Below, one piece after another: positions 41,531 through 52,671 of a stretch of 64,000 nt of DNA. Location: NCBI RefSeq assembly GCF_036250065.1, contig NZ_CP109199.1, positions 1,488,001-1,552,000 on the forward strand, given 5' to 3'. The notes beneath the pieces are model-generated. The model was not told the origin of the DNA. It saw only the letters and a list, made by a program, of their open reading frames with translations, and did no database searches. This DNA comes from Micromonospora sp. NBC_01699. Its GTDB lineage: Bacteria > Actinomycetota > Actinomycetes > Mycobacteriales > Micromonosporaceae. Each line of letters opens with the position of its first letter. Positions within the stretch are counted from its first letter, which is position 1. A program made the position numbers and the translations under genes.

Positions 41531-42535
41531 GTGGCCGACACACCGGTGCTCGCATTGTCGGGCATCTCCAAACGGTTCGGCGCGGTCGAGGCGCTCGCCG
41601 ACGTCTCGCTGGAGGTCTACCCCGGCGAGGTGGTCGCGCTGGTCGGCGACAACGGCGCGGGCAAGTCAACCCTGATCAAGGTGATCGCCGGGGTGAACCC
41701 GGCCGACAGCGGCGAGATCCGCTGGCAGGGGCGACCGGCCCAGATCGGCAAACCGAGCGACGCCACCGGGCTGGGCATCGCCACCGTCTATCAGGACCTC
41801 GCCCTCTGCGACAACCTCGACGTGGTGGCCAACCTCTTCCTCGGCCGGGAACTGACCCGCAGCTTCGTGATCGACGAGATCGGGATGGAGCGCCGGGCGC
41901 GGGAACTGCTGATCAGCCTCTCGGTGAAGATCCCGTCCGTACGGTTGCCGGCCGCCGGTCTCTCCGGCGGACAGCGGCAGTCGGTGGCCATCGCCCGGTC
42001 GCTGCTCGGCGAGCCGAAACTGGTACTGCTCGACGAGCCCACCGCCGCCCTCGGCGTCGCGCAGACCGCCGAGGTGCTGGACCTGATCGAACGACTCCGG
42101 CAGCGGGGTCTCGGCGTCCTGCTGATCAGCCACAACCTCGCCGACGTCAAGGCGGTCGCCGACCGGGTCGCGGTGCTGCGGCTCGGCCGCAACGCCGGCG
42201 TGTTCGACCAGCGGCGGACCAGCCAGGAGGAGATCGTCCAGGCGATCACCGGGGCGCTGGACAACGCGGTGACCCGGCGCCGGGCCCGTTCGGCCGAGAG
42301 CGGCGGCGGTGGCCTGGCCGGTCCGGCCACCTCCGGCGACCCGGCCGGCCCCGCCGCCGGTCCGGCCGCCGGTCCCGGCGGCCCGTCGGGCGGCCCGGTC
42401 GTCGGCGGCCCCGCCGGTGGCCCGGTGCCCGACTCCCCGCCGGGCCGTTCGGCCGGCGGCGACCCGGCCGGTGGTCCGGCTTCCGGCGGTACGGCCGGTG
42501 GTGCCCACTCCCCGGACCCGGAGGAGCGGACGTGA
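41531..42535 (+). CDS. Sugar ABC transporter ATP-binding protein with Gly/Pro-rich tail
   Basis: 334 residues from the GTG at 41531; GTG 41522 is possible. It has one nucleotide-binding domain: Walker A GDNGAGKST, Q-loop region VYQDLALCDN, signature LSGGQRQSV, Walker B LVLLDEPTAA and the switch histidine in LLISHNLAD. Single-NBD proteins of this type (FrcA-like) act as homodimers, unlike the double RbsA/XylG. The last 85 residues are a Gly/Pro/Ala tail (SGGPVVGGPAGGPVPDSP) with no domain. It lies 65 bp after the SBP gene and 19 bp before the permease gene. Confidence 0.92.
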   Translation: MADTPVLALSGISKRFGAVEALADVSLEVYPGEVVALVGDNGAGKSTLIKVIAGVNPADSGEIRWQGRPAQIGKPSDATGLGIATVYQDLALCDNLDVVANLFLGRELTRSFVIDEIGMERRARELLISLSVKIPSVRLPAAGLSGGQRQSVAIARSLLGEPKLVLLDEPTAALGVAQTAEVLDLIERLRQRGLGVLLISHNLADVKAVADRVAVLRLGRNAGVFDQRRTSQEEIVQAITGALDNAVTRRRARSAESGGGGLAGPATSGDPAGPAAGPAAGPGGPSGGPVVGGPAGGPVPDSPPGRSAGGDPAGGPASGGTAGGAHSPDPEERT

Positions 42536-42554
42536 CACGGCGGGAGGTCTCGGC

Positions 42555-43799
42555 ATGAGTACGGCGACCACGAGCCCGGAGCCGCCCGCCGGTGACGGCC
42601 TGCAACACCCGGCCGACCGGGGCGCCAGCGGCCCGGTGGACGCGCTCCGGCGGCGGTTACGCGGCGGCGAACTGGGCGCCTGGCCGGTTGTCATCGGCCT
42701 GATCATCATCTGGGCGGTCTTCCAGTCGCTCAACGACGCCTTCCTCAGCCCGCAGAACCTGACCAACCTCGCCCTTCAGATCGCCGCCACCGGCACTATC
42801 AGCGTCGGCATCGTGCTGGTCCTGCTGCTCGGCGAGATCGACCTGTCGGTCGGCTCGGTGGCCGGGGTGGCCGCCGCGCTGCTGGCCGTACTGAGTGTGC
42901 GCAACGGGTGGGGCGGCGTGGCCGCGATGGTCGTCGCGATCATCTTCGGCATCGCGATCGGCATCTTCCAGGGCAGCATCTTCGCCCGGCTCGGGGTGCC
43001 CGCGTTCATCGTCACCCTGTCCGGGAACATCGGCTGGCAGGGACTCCAGCTCTACCTGCTCAGCCCGGAGGGGACGATCAACCTCCCGTACACCGGGTTC
43101 ATCGGCGGGCTGACCCACACCAACCTGGACAGCGTCTCCGGGTGGGTGATCGGTGCCGTCGCGCTGGTCGTGTACGCCCTGGCGGTGCTGGTGGACAGCC
43201 GCCGCCGGGCCGCGGCCGGGTTGCCGAGCCGGAGCCTGCTCGGCTCGCTGCTGCGGGTGCTGGGGCTGGGCGTACTGATCTTCGCCGCGGTGGGGGTGCT
43301 GAACGCCTGGCAGGGCGTACCGGTGGCGTTGTTGATTTTTGTCGGGTTGGTGATCATCGTTGACCTGGTGTTGCGCCGGACCCGCTACGGCCGGAACATC
43401 TTCGCCGTCGGCGGCAACGTCGAGGCCGCCCGCCGGGCCGGCATCAACGTCTCGCTGATCCGGATCTCGGTGTTCGCGCTCGCCTCCGCCTTCGCCGCCT
43501 TCGGCGGGGTGCTGACCGCGTCGCGCGGATTCGCCGCCGGCCAGTCCACCGGCGCTGCCGACACCCTGCTGATCGCCATCGCCGCCGCCGTCATCGGCGG
43601 GGTGAGCCTCTTCGGCGGCCGGGGATCGACCTACGGCGCGCTGCTCGGCAGCCTGGTGCTCGGGTCGATCACCTCGGGCATGTTCCTGCTCCAGCTCAAC
43701 TCGTCGGTACGCTTCATGATCACCGCCGGGGTGCTGCTCGCCGCGGTCATCCTCGACTCGCTGTCCCGGCGCGGTCGGCGCACCACCGGCCGGGGCTGA
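42555..43799 (+). CDS. Sugar ABC transporter permease (BPD_transp_2 / XylH-like)
   Basis: 414 residues with about ten TM segments. Hallmarks are LLLGEIDLSVGSVAGVAAAL, SIFARLGVPAFIVTLSGNIG, GGNVEAARRAGINV with the ATPase-contacting EAA-type loop, and GGVSLFGGRGSTYGALLGSL. It pairs with itself and the ATPase to import sugar delivered by the 40332 lipoprotein. The ATG at 42555 has GGGAGG upstream; the open frame before it overlaps the ATPase tail and is not permease-like. Confidence 0.92.
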   Translation: MSTATTSPEPPAGDGLQHPADRGASGPVDALRRRLRGGELGAWPVVIGLIIIWAVFQSLNDAFLSPQNLTNLALQIAATGTISVGIVLVLLLGEIDLSVGSVAGVAAALLAVLSVRNGWGGVAAMVVAIIFGIAIGIFQGSIFARLGVPAFIVTLSGNIGWQGLQLYLLSPEGTINLPYTGFIGGLTHTNLDSVSGWVIGAVALVVYALAVLVDSRRRAAAGLPSRSLLGSLLRVLGLGVLIFAAVGVLNAWQGVPVALLIFVGLVIIVDLVLRRTRYGRNIFAVGGNVEAARRAGINVSLIRISVFALASAFAAFGGVLTASRGFAAGQSTGAADTLLIAIAAAVIGGVSLFGGRGSTYGALLGSLVLGSITSGMFLLQLNSSVRFMITAGVLLAAVILDSLSRRGRRTTGRG

Positions 43800-43832
43800 A
43801 CCGCCCGACCCGCTGTCGGCACAACCTGCTGC

Positions 43833-45023
<1,191 letters not shown>

Positions 45024-45680
45024 TCAGGACCCGCCCCGGTCCCGGGCGGCGGAACCGACCGGACGCCTGGTTGACATATCACCCCGATCGAAGCCCGCTG
45101 TCAACGCGCTGCCGATCGCCCAGAGCGCGATGACGAGCAGCAACGCCCGTTCGACCGAGCCGACCAGCGCGCCCCGGCCGACGGTGAGCATGGCCAGCCC
45201 GATCGTCGCCGACAGCGGCAGCGCCAACGAGGCGCCGACCAGACCGAGCCGGCGCAGCACCGGCTCGCCAATGTCCGACCAGGCGACAACCAGCATGGCG
45301 AAGACGACGCAGGCGACCGCGAGGATGCTGCCGCTGCCGTGCACCAGGTCCGGGGTGGTGGTCGGCTCGAACGGCGGCAGCGGACAACCGGCGGTGCAGG
45401 AGACCGAGGCGGACAACCCGGTGCCGGCCGCGCCGACGGCCAGCAGCAGGGCCGCCGGCCGCAGCGTCGGGGGCACGGCCGCGGCGAGCAGGAACAGGCC
45501 GATCGCCACCGAGAAAATCCCGATCCGGTACGCGGTCGCGTACCCGCTGGAGCCGACACCGGCCTCGCTGACGTACCCGGTCAGCGGGGAGGTCGGACCG
45601 GCCACCACGGCGAGGGTCACGACGACCACTCCGGTCAGCAGGCAGGCGGCGGCGCCGCGAGCGACCAGGGTCCGGCGCAT
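45024..45680 (-). CDS. DUF998 family membrane protein
   Basis: 218 residues with six hydrophobic segments. The pattern of GPTSPLTGYVSEAGVGSSGY, VSCTAGCPLPPFEPTTTPDL and HGSGSILAVACVVFAMLVVA matches DUF998. Function is unknown. The conserved Cys pair (SCTAGC) faces the same side as the DLVHGSG segment. The ATG has no Shine-Dalgarno; TAGTTT (minus strand, 45687-45692) is six bases upstream. Divergent from the thiolase gene, only 66 bp apart. Confidence 0.85.
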   Translation of the reverse strand: MRRTLVARGAAACLLTGVVVVTLAVVAGPTSPLTGYVSEAGVGSSGYATAYRIGIFSVAIGLFLLAAAVPPTLRPAALLLAVGAAGTGLSASVSCTAGCPLPPFEPTTTPDLVHGSGSILAVACVVFAMLVVAWSDIGEPVLRRLGLVGASLALPLSATIGLAMLTVGRGALVGSVERALLLVIALWAIGSALTAGFDRGDMSTRRPVGSAARDRGGS

Positions 45681-45746
45681 GGGGACAAACTATCTTGCCC
45701 GCTCCGGCGGGGTCGGACCTGACCCGTACTGGCTATGCTGCCGAGC

Positions 45747-46952
<1,206 letters not shown>

Positions 46953-47120
46953 TTCCGCACCGCCGTCGACGGGTCCGCGATGCGGGCGGGTGCCGACGGG
47001 TCCCCCCGATCGGTGCCGGCGGGACGACTCGCGGCGGAGTCGCCGGCCGGCGGACCACGCGTATGCTCGATGGCTCACCGAGCCGGTCGACTGCCGGCGC
47101 GCCACGAGCTGAGGCGGACG

Positions 47121-47234
47121 ATGCAACTGCCTGACGAAGATCGCCCGGAGGTCACGCCCTCCACCGTGGACAGCGAGCCGGCGGGCGACGGTGCCGGACG
47201 GCGGGCGGCTCCGTCCGGACCCCTCGGCGGCTAG
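47121..47234 (+). CDS. Possible 37-residue ORF just upstream of the GGDEF-EAL gene
   Basis: ATG 47121 opens 37 codons (MQLPDEDRPEVTPSTVDSEP...) ending TAG two bases before the GGDEF-EAL GTG. A GAGG lies seven bases before the ATG. No domain is visible and codon use is ordinary. It could be a leader peptide coupling translation, or chance. The rest of the 46953-47236 gap shows nothing else. Confidence 0.3.
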   Translation: MQLPDEDRPEVTPSTVDSEPAGDGAGRRAAPSGPLGG

Positions 47235-47236
47235 CC

Positions 47237-49405
47237 GTGCCGGCACCCGTACCACCGGCCGGCGGCGAGGAGTTCAGCCGGGCCGGTGTGCACCGGTACG
47301 CCCAACAGTGGGCCGGTGCCGTCACCCGGCTCGGCTTCGTACCGATGAGCGCGGCGGAGACCGAACGCCTGCTGACGGTGCACGCCGTACGTCTCGCGCA
47401 GGCACTGCTCGCCGAACCGTTCAGCCCCGACCCGGCGGACGACATCGGCCGTGCCCTGGTCGGGGCACACCTCACCGACCCGGCCATGCTCGACTGGTCG
47501 GTCCGCGCGCTCGGCACCGGGTTCGCCGCCGCGGTGCTGCCCGAACGACCCGACTCACCGGCCGTACGGCAGCGGATCATCCAGTTGCAGGGCGGCCTGG
47601 CGGCCGGCTTCGCGCGGGCGCTGCGCGAGCTGACGTTCAGCCAGCAGGAGCGGATCAGCCGCTCGGCCTGGCAGGCGCGGGACGAGACCGAACAGGCGCT
47701 GCGGGACAGCGAGGCGCGGTTCCGGGCCGTCTTCACCGGAGCGGCGCTGGGCATCGGCATCGCCGACACCGGCGGCCGGATCATGGACGCCAACCAGGCG
47801 TTCGCCGAGATGCTCGGCTACTCCGTCACCGAACTGCGCGACACCGACGTCACCGCGCTCTGCCACCCGGAGGACGCGGGGCCGCTCGGCGAGCTCTACC
47901 GGGAACTCATCGAGGGCAAGCGGGAAACCGCCCGGGTGGAGAAGCGCTATCGGCGCAAGGACGGCGACGTCGTCTGGACCGACCTCGCGCTCTCGCTGAT
48001 CCGGCACGACGACGGCCGGCCGAGGTTCATCGTGGCCATGGCCGAGGACATCACCGAACGGTACGCGCTCCAGCAGCGGCTCCGCTTCCAGGCGCTGCAC
48101 GACCCGCTGACCGGGCTGCCGAACCGTACCCTGTTCTTCGACCGGCTGGCGGCGGTCTTCGCCGACGGCGACCCGACCGACCGGGTCGGCCTCTGCTTCC
48201 TCGACCTCGACGGCTTCAAGGCGATCAACGACAGCCTCGGGCACGACCTCGGCGACCGCCTGCTGGTGGTGGTCGCCCGGCGGCTCGCCGAATCCGTCTC
48301 CGCCCGCGGCCACCTGGTGGCCCGGATGGGCGGCGACGAGTTCGTCATCCTGGTCGAGGACAGCAGCGGGTCGCCGGAGGTGATCGAGGTGGCGGAGGTC
48401 GCCCTGGCCACCGTCGCCCGCCCGGTGCAGGTCGGCGACCAGCAGCTTGAGGTCTCGGCCAGCATCGGCCTGGTCGAGGGCCCGCTCGCCGGGACCCACC
48501 CGACCGACCTGATGAAGGCCGCGGACGCCACCCTCTACTGGGCCAAGGCGGACGGCCGGGGGCGGTGGGCCGTCTACGACCCCGAGCGCGGTGCCCGGGA
48601 CAACGCCCGCGCGGGCCTCGCCGCGAAACTGCCGGCGGCGCTGGAGCGGGGCGAGTTCACCGTTGACTACCAGCCGATCGTGGCACTGGCCGACGGGTCG
48701 ACCCGGGCGGTCGAGGCGCTGGTCCGGTGGCGGCATCCGGAGCTGGGACTGCTCGGCCCGGACCAGTTCATCGGGCTGGCCGAGGAGACCGGGCTGATCA
48801 TCCGGCTCGGCCGCTGGGTACTGCACCAGGCGTGCGCGTACGGCAGCCGCTGGCGGCGGGAGTTCCCCGACGCCCACCTCGTGGTCAGCGTCAACCTGGC
48901 CGTACGCCAGGCAAACGACCCGGGGGTGGTCGACATGGTGGCCGACGTGCTGGCCGAGACCGGCCTCCCGCCCGAACTGCTGCAACTGGAGATCACCGAG
49001 AGTGCGCTGATGGCCACCGGCGGCGAGCCGGTACGTTCGCTGCGGCGACTCGCCGCGCTCGGCGTACGGCTGGCCATCGACGACTTCGGCACCGGCTACT
49101 CGAACCTGGCGTACCTGCGGCGGCTGCCGTTCCACACGCTCAAGCTCGCCGCCCCGTTCGTCGAGGGGATCCGGACCGGTGATCCGCTCGCCCCGGTCGA
49201 CGAGCGGATCGTGGACGCGCTGGTCCGGCTGGCGCACGCGCTGGGCCTGTCGGTGACCGCCGAGGCGGTGGAGACCGCCGGGCAGGCGGACAGGTTGCGG
49301 GCGCTGACCTGCGACACCGGGCAGGGCCGGTACTTCGGGGCACCGGTCGCGGCGGACGAGATCACCGCACGACTACGCGGATCCGGCTCGGGTAGGGCAG
49401 GCTGA
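47237..49405 (+). CDS. PAS-GGDEF-EAL cyclic-di-GMP signalling protein
   Basis: 722 residues. Order: N-terminal helical region (about 10-130) typical of actinobacterial members, PAS/PAC (about 155-275; AVFTGAALGIGIADTGGRIM), GGDEF (about 285-450; MGGDEFVILVEDSSG with an intact GGDEF loop), EAL (about 460-715; YQPIVALADGSTRAVEALVR, NLAVRQANDPG, IDDFGTGYSNLAYLRRLPFH). Both catalytic motifs look intact, so it could make or degrade c-di-GMP; the EAL domain keeps the DDFGTG loop. It is cytoplasmic, with no TM segments, unlike many relatives. The GTG start is weakly supported. Confidence 0.92.
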   Translation: MPAPVPPAGGEEFSRAGVHRYAQQWAGAVTRLGFVPMSAAETERLLTVHAVRLAQALLAEPFSPDPADDIGRALVGAHLTDPAMLDWSVRALGTGFAAAVLPERPDSPAVRQRIIQLQGGLAAGFARALRELTFSQQERISRSAWQARDETEQALRDSEARFRAVFTGAALGIGIADTGGRIMDANQAFAEMLGYSVTELRDTDVTALCHPEDAGPLGELYRELIEGKRETARVEKRYRRKDGDVVWTDLALSLIRHDDGRPRFIVAMAEDITERYALQQRLRFQALHDPLTGLPNRTLFFDRLAAVFADGDPTDRVGLCFLDLDGFKAINDSLGHDLGDRLLVVVARRLAESVSARGHLVARMGGDEFVILVEDSSGSPEVIEVAEVALATVARPVQVGDQQLEVSASIGLVEGPLAGTHPTDLMKAADATLYWAKADGRGRWAVYDPERGARDNARAGLAAKLPAALERGEFTVDYQPIVALADGSTRAVEALVRWRHPELGLLGPDQFIGLAEETGLIIRLGRWVLHQACAYGSRWRREFPDAHLVVSVNLAVRQANDPGVVDMVADVLAETGLPPELLQLEITESALMATGGEPVRSLRRLAALGVRLAIDDFGTGYSNLAYLRRLPFHTLKLAAPFVEGIRTGDPLAPVDERIVDALVRLAHALGLSVTAEAVETAGQADRLRALTCDTGQGRYFGAPVAADEITARLRGSGSGRAG

Positions 49406-49409
49406 CCGG

Positions 49410-49910
49410 GTGGATCTGACGGACACCGACTCCCTGGTCACTCTCCTGAGTGGACTGGTCATCCTGGCCGGCATCATCGGCGTGCTCATGCCCGTGCTGC
49501 CGGCCCTGCCGCTGTGCTGGGGCGGCGTACTGATCTGGGCGATCTTCGACGACGGCGGTGGGGGCCGGTGGGTGGTCCTCGCCATCGTCACCGTGCTCAC
49601 CCTGGTCGGAACCATCATCAAGTACGCCTGGCCGGGGCGGAACCTGAAGCGGACCGGGGTGCCGAACAGCACGCTGCTGGCCGGCGGCGTACTCGGGCTG
49701 GTGGGCTTCTTCGTCGTACCGGTGGTCGGCCTGGTCCTCGGGTTCGTGCTCGGGGTGTGGCTGGCCGAGCGACTCCGCCTGGGCGACAACCGCCTCGCCT
49801 GGCCGTCCACCAAGGACGCCCTCAAGGCATTCGGCCTAGCCATGCTGGTCGAACTGAGCGTAGCCCTAGCCATAGCCCTAACCTGGGTAATAGGCCTAGC
49901 CACGGCCTAA
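49410..49910 (+). CDS. DUF456 family membrane protein
   Basis: 166 residues with four or five TM segments. MPVLPALPLCWGGVLIWAIF and KYAWPGRNLKRTGVPNSTLL plus LGLVGFFVVPVVGLVLGFVL match DUF456. Function is unknown. The GTG follows the GGDEF-EAL stop by five bases, so they may be one transcript. Codon use at the 3' end turns AT-richer (GTAGCCCTAGCCATAGCC), unlike the rest. The 18-bp hairpin at 49937-50006 follows. Confidence 0.85.
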   Translation: MDLTDTDSLVTLLSGLVILAGIIGVLMPVLPALPLCWGGVLIWAIFDDGGGGRWVVLAIVTVLTLVGTIIKYAWPGRNLKRTGVPNSTLLAGGVLGLVGFFVVPVVGLVLGFVLGVWLAERLRLGDNRLAWPSTKDALKAFGLAMLVELSVALAIALTWVIGLATA

Positions 49911-49936
49911 CCCCCCGCGCCCCCCGCGCCCCCTCT

Positions 49937-50006
49937 CGCTCGCGATCTAGGGCAAATACGTGTGAGTTGATCTTCAATCACCACCATATGCCCTAGATCG
50001 CGAGCG
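49937..50006. terminator. 18-bp perfect inverted repeat after DUF456
   Basis: CGCTCGCGATCTAGGGCA (49937-49954) is perfectly complementary to 49989-50006. The 34-base loop holds a further weak stem (GTG..TGAT/ATCA..CAC). It ends the GGDEF-DUF456 unit. The loop is unusually AT-rich. Confidence 0.7.
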
Positions 50007-50008
50007 CC

Positions 50009-50049
50009 GGGGGAGGGGGAGGGGGGGAGGGGGAGGGGGGATTTTGGGG
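50009..50049 (+). other. G-run tract with G-quadruplex potential
   Basis: Six or seven runs of four to seven guanines separated by single adenines, followed by ATTTT and GGGG. Any four runs can form an intramolecular quadruplex. It lies directly after the hairpin and 186 bp before the SpoIIE-like gene. The rest of the 49911-50234 gap shows no gene. Confidence 0.6.
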
Positions 50050-50234
50050 CTGGTCGCCGGGTTCGGTGTGCGGCTCTGCTGGGTTGCTCCGGTCGTGGTC
50101 ACCGTCGGTATGGGGTCCGCCACGCCACTCAACTGGCCTCGATCAAAGCGTTACGGTGCTGCTCCGATCGGGTACTGGGCGGACACGGTGAGAGGGCTGA
50201 ACGGCACTCCCCACCGGCGGGAGCAGGAGGCGAA

Positions 50235-51506
50235 ATGAGCTCGGGCCCGGCAGGAGACGGCCGCCGGCACCAGGCCGATCCGGTGCACGGGACGCGCCAA
50301 CCACCCGTCGACACCGGCACCACCACGGTCGGCGGCGCCACCGCCACAACTGTCGACGCCACCGACACCGCCGCCGGCACGGTCGGCGACAGCGGTACGG
50401 TCGGCGGCACCGACAGCGGTACGGTCGGCGGCACCGACAGCGGTACGGTCGGCGGCACCGACAGCGGTACGGTCGGCGGCACCGGCACCGCCAGTGGTGG
50501 CGAGGAATGGTACGACGCCATCACCGGAGCCGACGGCCAGCTCGTGCTGGTGGTCGGGGATGTGCTCGGGACCGGTGTGCCGGCCGTCGCGGCGATGGGG
50601 CAACTGCGTACGGCGCTGCTGGCGGACCTGCTCGCCGGAGTCGCCCCCGGAATCGCCCTCACCCGGCTCAACCGGCGGTTCGGCAACGCGCTGCGCGGGT
50701 CGTACGCGATAGTGGTCTGCCTCCGGTTCGAAACCCGCACGGGCCGGCTCTGTTACGCCAGCGCCGGACACCCGTCGCCGCTCTGCCTGGGCCCCGACGG
50801 CCGGATCGACCTGCTGCACCGGCGTCCGCTCGGCCCGCCGGTCGGGGCCCGATCCGACACCCGGTACGAAACAGTCGACAGCCGGCTGGCGCCGGGCGCC
50901 CGGTTGCTGTTCCACAGCGCCGTCCCCGCGCGGGCACCCACCCCGGTCGAGCCGCCGTCCGACGTGATCTTCCCGTTCCGCCCGGCGTGGGAGTCGTCCC
51001 GGCCGGTGGCGGCCATCCCGGTCGGACCGGGCGAGGAGGAGATAGAGGAGCTGGTCCAGGTGCGATTCGTCCAGGCGCCGCGCCGACCGAGGGCCGAGCA
51101 GGTCGCCGTTCTGGCACTCGCGGAGGCCGCCCCCAACCGGTTCGCCCTGCGCCTGCCGGCGGACCCGACCAAGCTGAGCGCACTGCGTCAGCGGTTGCTC
51201 GACTTCCTCACCGAACACCAGGTGGGTGAGGAGGATCTTTTCGACCTCGTCGTCGCGGTCTCCGAGGCGGCGGCGAACGCGATCGAGCATCCGGTGGCGC
51301 CGGCCGATCGGATGATCACCGTCGAGGTGGCCGTCGTGGACGGCACGGTGGTGGCGACCGTACGGGACAGCGGCCAGTGGCGGGAGGCGCACGACCCCGG
51401 TTTCCGGGGCCGGGGCCTGGAGCTGATCCGGGCACTCGGCGAGCTGAGCGTGAGCCGTACCGCCGAGGGCACCGAGGTGACCTTCTGGCGACGGTTGTCC
51501 TCCTGA
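50235..51506 (+). CDS. SpoIIE-like phosphatase / RsbW-type HATPase fusion with altered metal site
   Basis: 423 residues. Residues 1-88 are low-complexity, with GTVGGTDS repeated four times (24-bp repeat at 50388-50483). A PP2C/SpoIIE-like domain follows (about 90-240): GEEWYDAITGADGQLVLVVG, DVLGTGVPAVAAMGQLR. In active SpoIIE proteins the first motif is usually GGDWYD and the second GDVxGHG; here the Asp is Glu and the His is Thr. The C-terminal HATPase_c (about 300-420) has VAVSEAAANAIEHPV and RGRGLELIRALGE, fitting an anti-sigma-factor kinase. It may be a degenerate or signalling-only partner-switching protein. AGGAGG precedes the ATG. Confidence 0.82.
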   Translation: MSSGPAGDGRRHQADPVHGTRQPPVDTGTTTVGGATATTVDATDTAAGTVGDSGTVGGTDSGTVGGTDSGTVGGTDSGTVGGTGTASGGEEWYDAITGADGQLVLVVGDVLGTGVPAVAAMGQLRTALLADLLAGVAPGIALTRLNRRFGNALRGSYAIVVCLRFETRTGRLCYASAGHPSPLCLGPDGRIDLLHRRPLGPPVGARSDTRYETVDSRLAPGARLLFHSAVPARAPTPVEPPSDVIFPFRPAWESSRPVAAIPVGPGEEEIEELVQVRFVQAPRRPRAEQVAVLALAEAAPNRFALRLPADPTKLSALRQRLLDFLTEHQVGEEDLFDLVVAVSEAAANAIEHPVAPADRMITVEVAVVDGTVVATVRDSGQWREAHDPGFRGRGLELIRALGELSVSRTAEGTEVTFWRRLSS

Positions 51507-51521
51507 CCCCGGTCCGGCCGT

Positions 51522-51700
51522 CCGGCTCGACCACCCGGTCCGACCGTCCGGCTCGACCACCCGGTCCGACCAGCCGGCTCGACCACCCGGTCCGACCAGC
51601 CGGCTCGACCACCCGGTCCGACCACCCGGTCCGACCACCCGGTCCGACCACCCGGTCCGACCAGCCGGATTTGATCAGCCCGATTTGATCAGCCGGATCG
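51522..51700. repeat. Array of 13-bp and 26-bp tandem units after the SpoIIE-like gene
   Basis: 26-bp units (CCGGCTCGACCAC + CCGGTCCGACCGT or -AG) at 51522, 51548, 51574 and 51600, then 13-bp units (CCGGTCCGACCAC) at 51613, 51626, 51639 and 51652, then TTGATCAGCC-type units near 51670. The array starts 16 bases after the stop codon. The rest of the 51507-51813 gap holds only the map promoter. Confidence 0.85.
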
Positions 51701-51801
51701 ACCCGGTCCGGAATCCGAGCGGTCGCCGCGTCGGGGGTTGCCAGCGGCGGATCGCGTCGTGGCGGGAGTCACGGCGCGGCGAGTGCCACCGGCCCCGGCG
51801 A

Positions 51802-51807
51802 TAGGCT
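51802..51807 (+). promoter_or_regulatory. Leaderless -10 (TAGGCT) of map
   Basis: TAGGCT lies six bases before the ATG at 51814 and there is no Shine-Dalgarno. The spacing fits transcription starting at the A of the ATG, as is common in actinobacteria. The same arrangement recurs in front of several genes in this window. Confidence 0.6.
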
Positions 51808-51813
51808 GGATGC

Positions 51814-52671
51814 ATGAACGTCCGTGCACCACTCACCCCAGGCACGCTGTCCCCGTGGCGGCCGGTGCCACCCCGGATCGCCCGACCGGAGTACGTCGGC
51901 AAGAAGCGGCCCGCCCAGTGGCGCGGGTCGCACGTGCAGACCGCCGAGACGATCGAGAAGATGCGGGTCGCCGGGCGGATCGCCGCGCAGGCCACGCAGC
52001 TCGCGGGTGAGCACTGCAAGCCGGGGGTTACCACGGACGAGATCGACCGGGTGGTGCACGAGTTCCTGATCGACCAGGGCGCGTACCCGTCGACGCTGGG
52101 CTACCGGGGCTTCCCCAAGTCGTGCTGCACCAGCCTGAACGAGGTCATCTGCCACGGCATCCCGGATACCACGGTGCTGGAGGACGGCGACATCATCAAC
52201 GTCGACGTCACCGCCTTCGTCGACGGCGTACACGGCGACACCGACGCCACCTTCTGCGTGGGCGAGGTGACGGAATCCAACCGGCTGCTGGTGGAGCGGA
52301 CCCACGAGGCCATGATGCGGGGCATCCGGGCGGTCGCCCCCGGCCGACAGATCAACGTCATCGGCCGGGTGATCGAGTCGTACGCCCGCCGGTTCGACTA
52401 CGGCGTCGTACGCGACTTCACCGGCCACGGCATCGGCGAGGCTTTCCACAGTGGGCTCTACGTCCCCCACTACGACAGCCCCCGGCCGACCGACGTGATG
52501 GAACCGGGAATGACCTTCACCATCGAACCGATGATCACCCTCGGTACGCACGAGTACGACATGTGGGCCGACGGCTGGACCGTGGTGACCAAGGACCGGC
52601 GGTGGACCGCCCAGTTCGAGCACACGATCCTGGTCACCGAGGACGGTCACGAGATTCTCACCCTGCCGTGA
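51814..52671 (+). CDS. map: Methionine aminopeptidase, type Ic
   Basis: 285 residues. The five metal ligands are placed in [20 protein letters not shown] (two Asp), GHGIGEAFH (His) and TFTIEPM / [14 protein letters not shown] (two Glu). The N-terminal 40 residues ([20 protein letters not shown]) are the Pro-rich extension typical of the actinobacterial Ic type, thought to contact the ribosome. It removes N-terminal Met. The stop overlaps the next gene's GTG by four bases. Confidence 0.96.
   Translation: MNVRAPLTPGTLSPWRPVPPRIARPEYVGKKRPAQWRGSHVQTAETIEKMRVAGRIAAQATQLAGEHCKPGVTTDEIDRVVHEFLIDQGAYPSTLGYRGFPKSCCTSLNEVICHGIPDTTVLEDGDIINVDVTAFVDGVHGDTDATFCVGEVTESNRLLVERTHEAMMRGIRAVAPGRQINVIGRVIESYARRFDYGVVRDFTGHGIGEAFHSGLYVPHYDSPRPTDVMEPGMTFTIEPMITLGTHEYDMWADGWTVVTKDRRWTAQFEHTILVTEDGHEILTLP

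Noticed and set aside
51522-51700. CRISPR-like array
   Set aside because: Units are contiguous with no spacers and no cas genes are in the window, so it is a simple tandem repeat.
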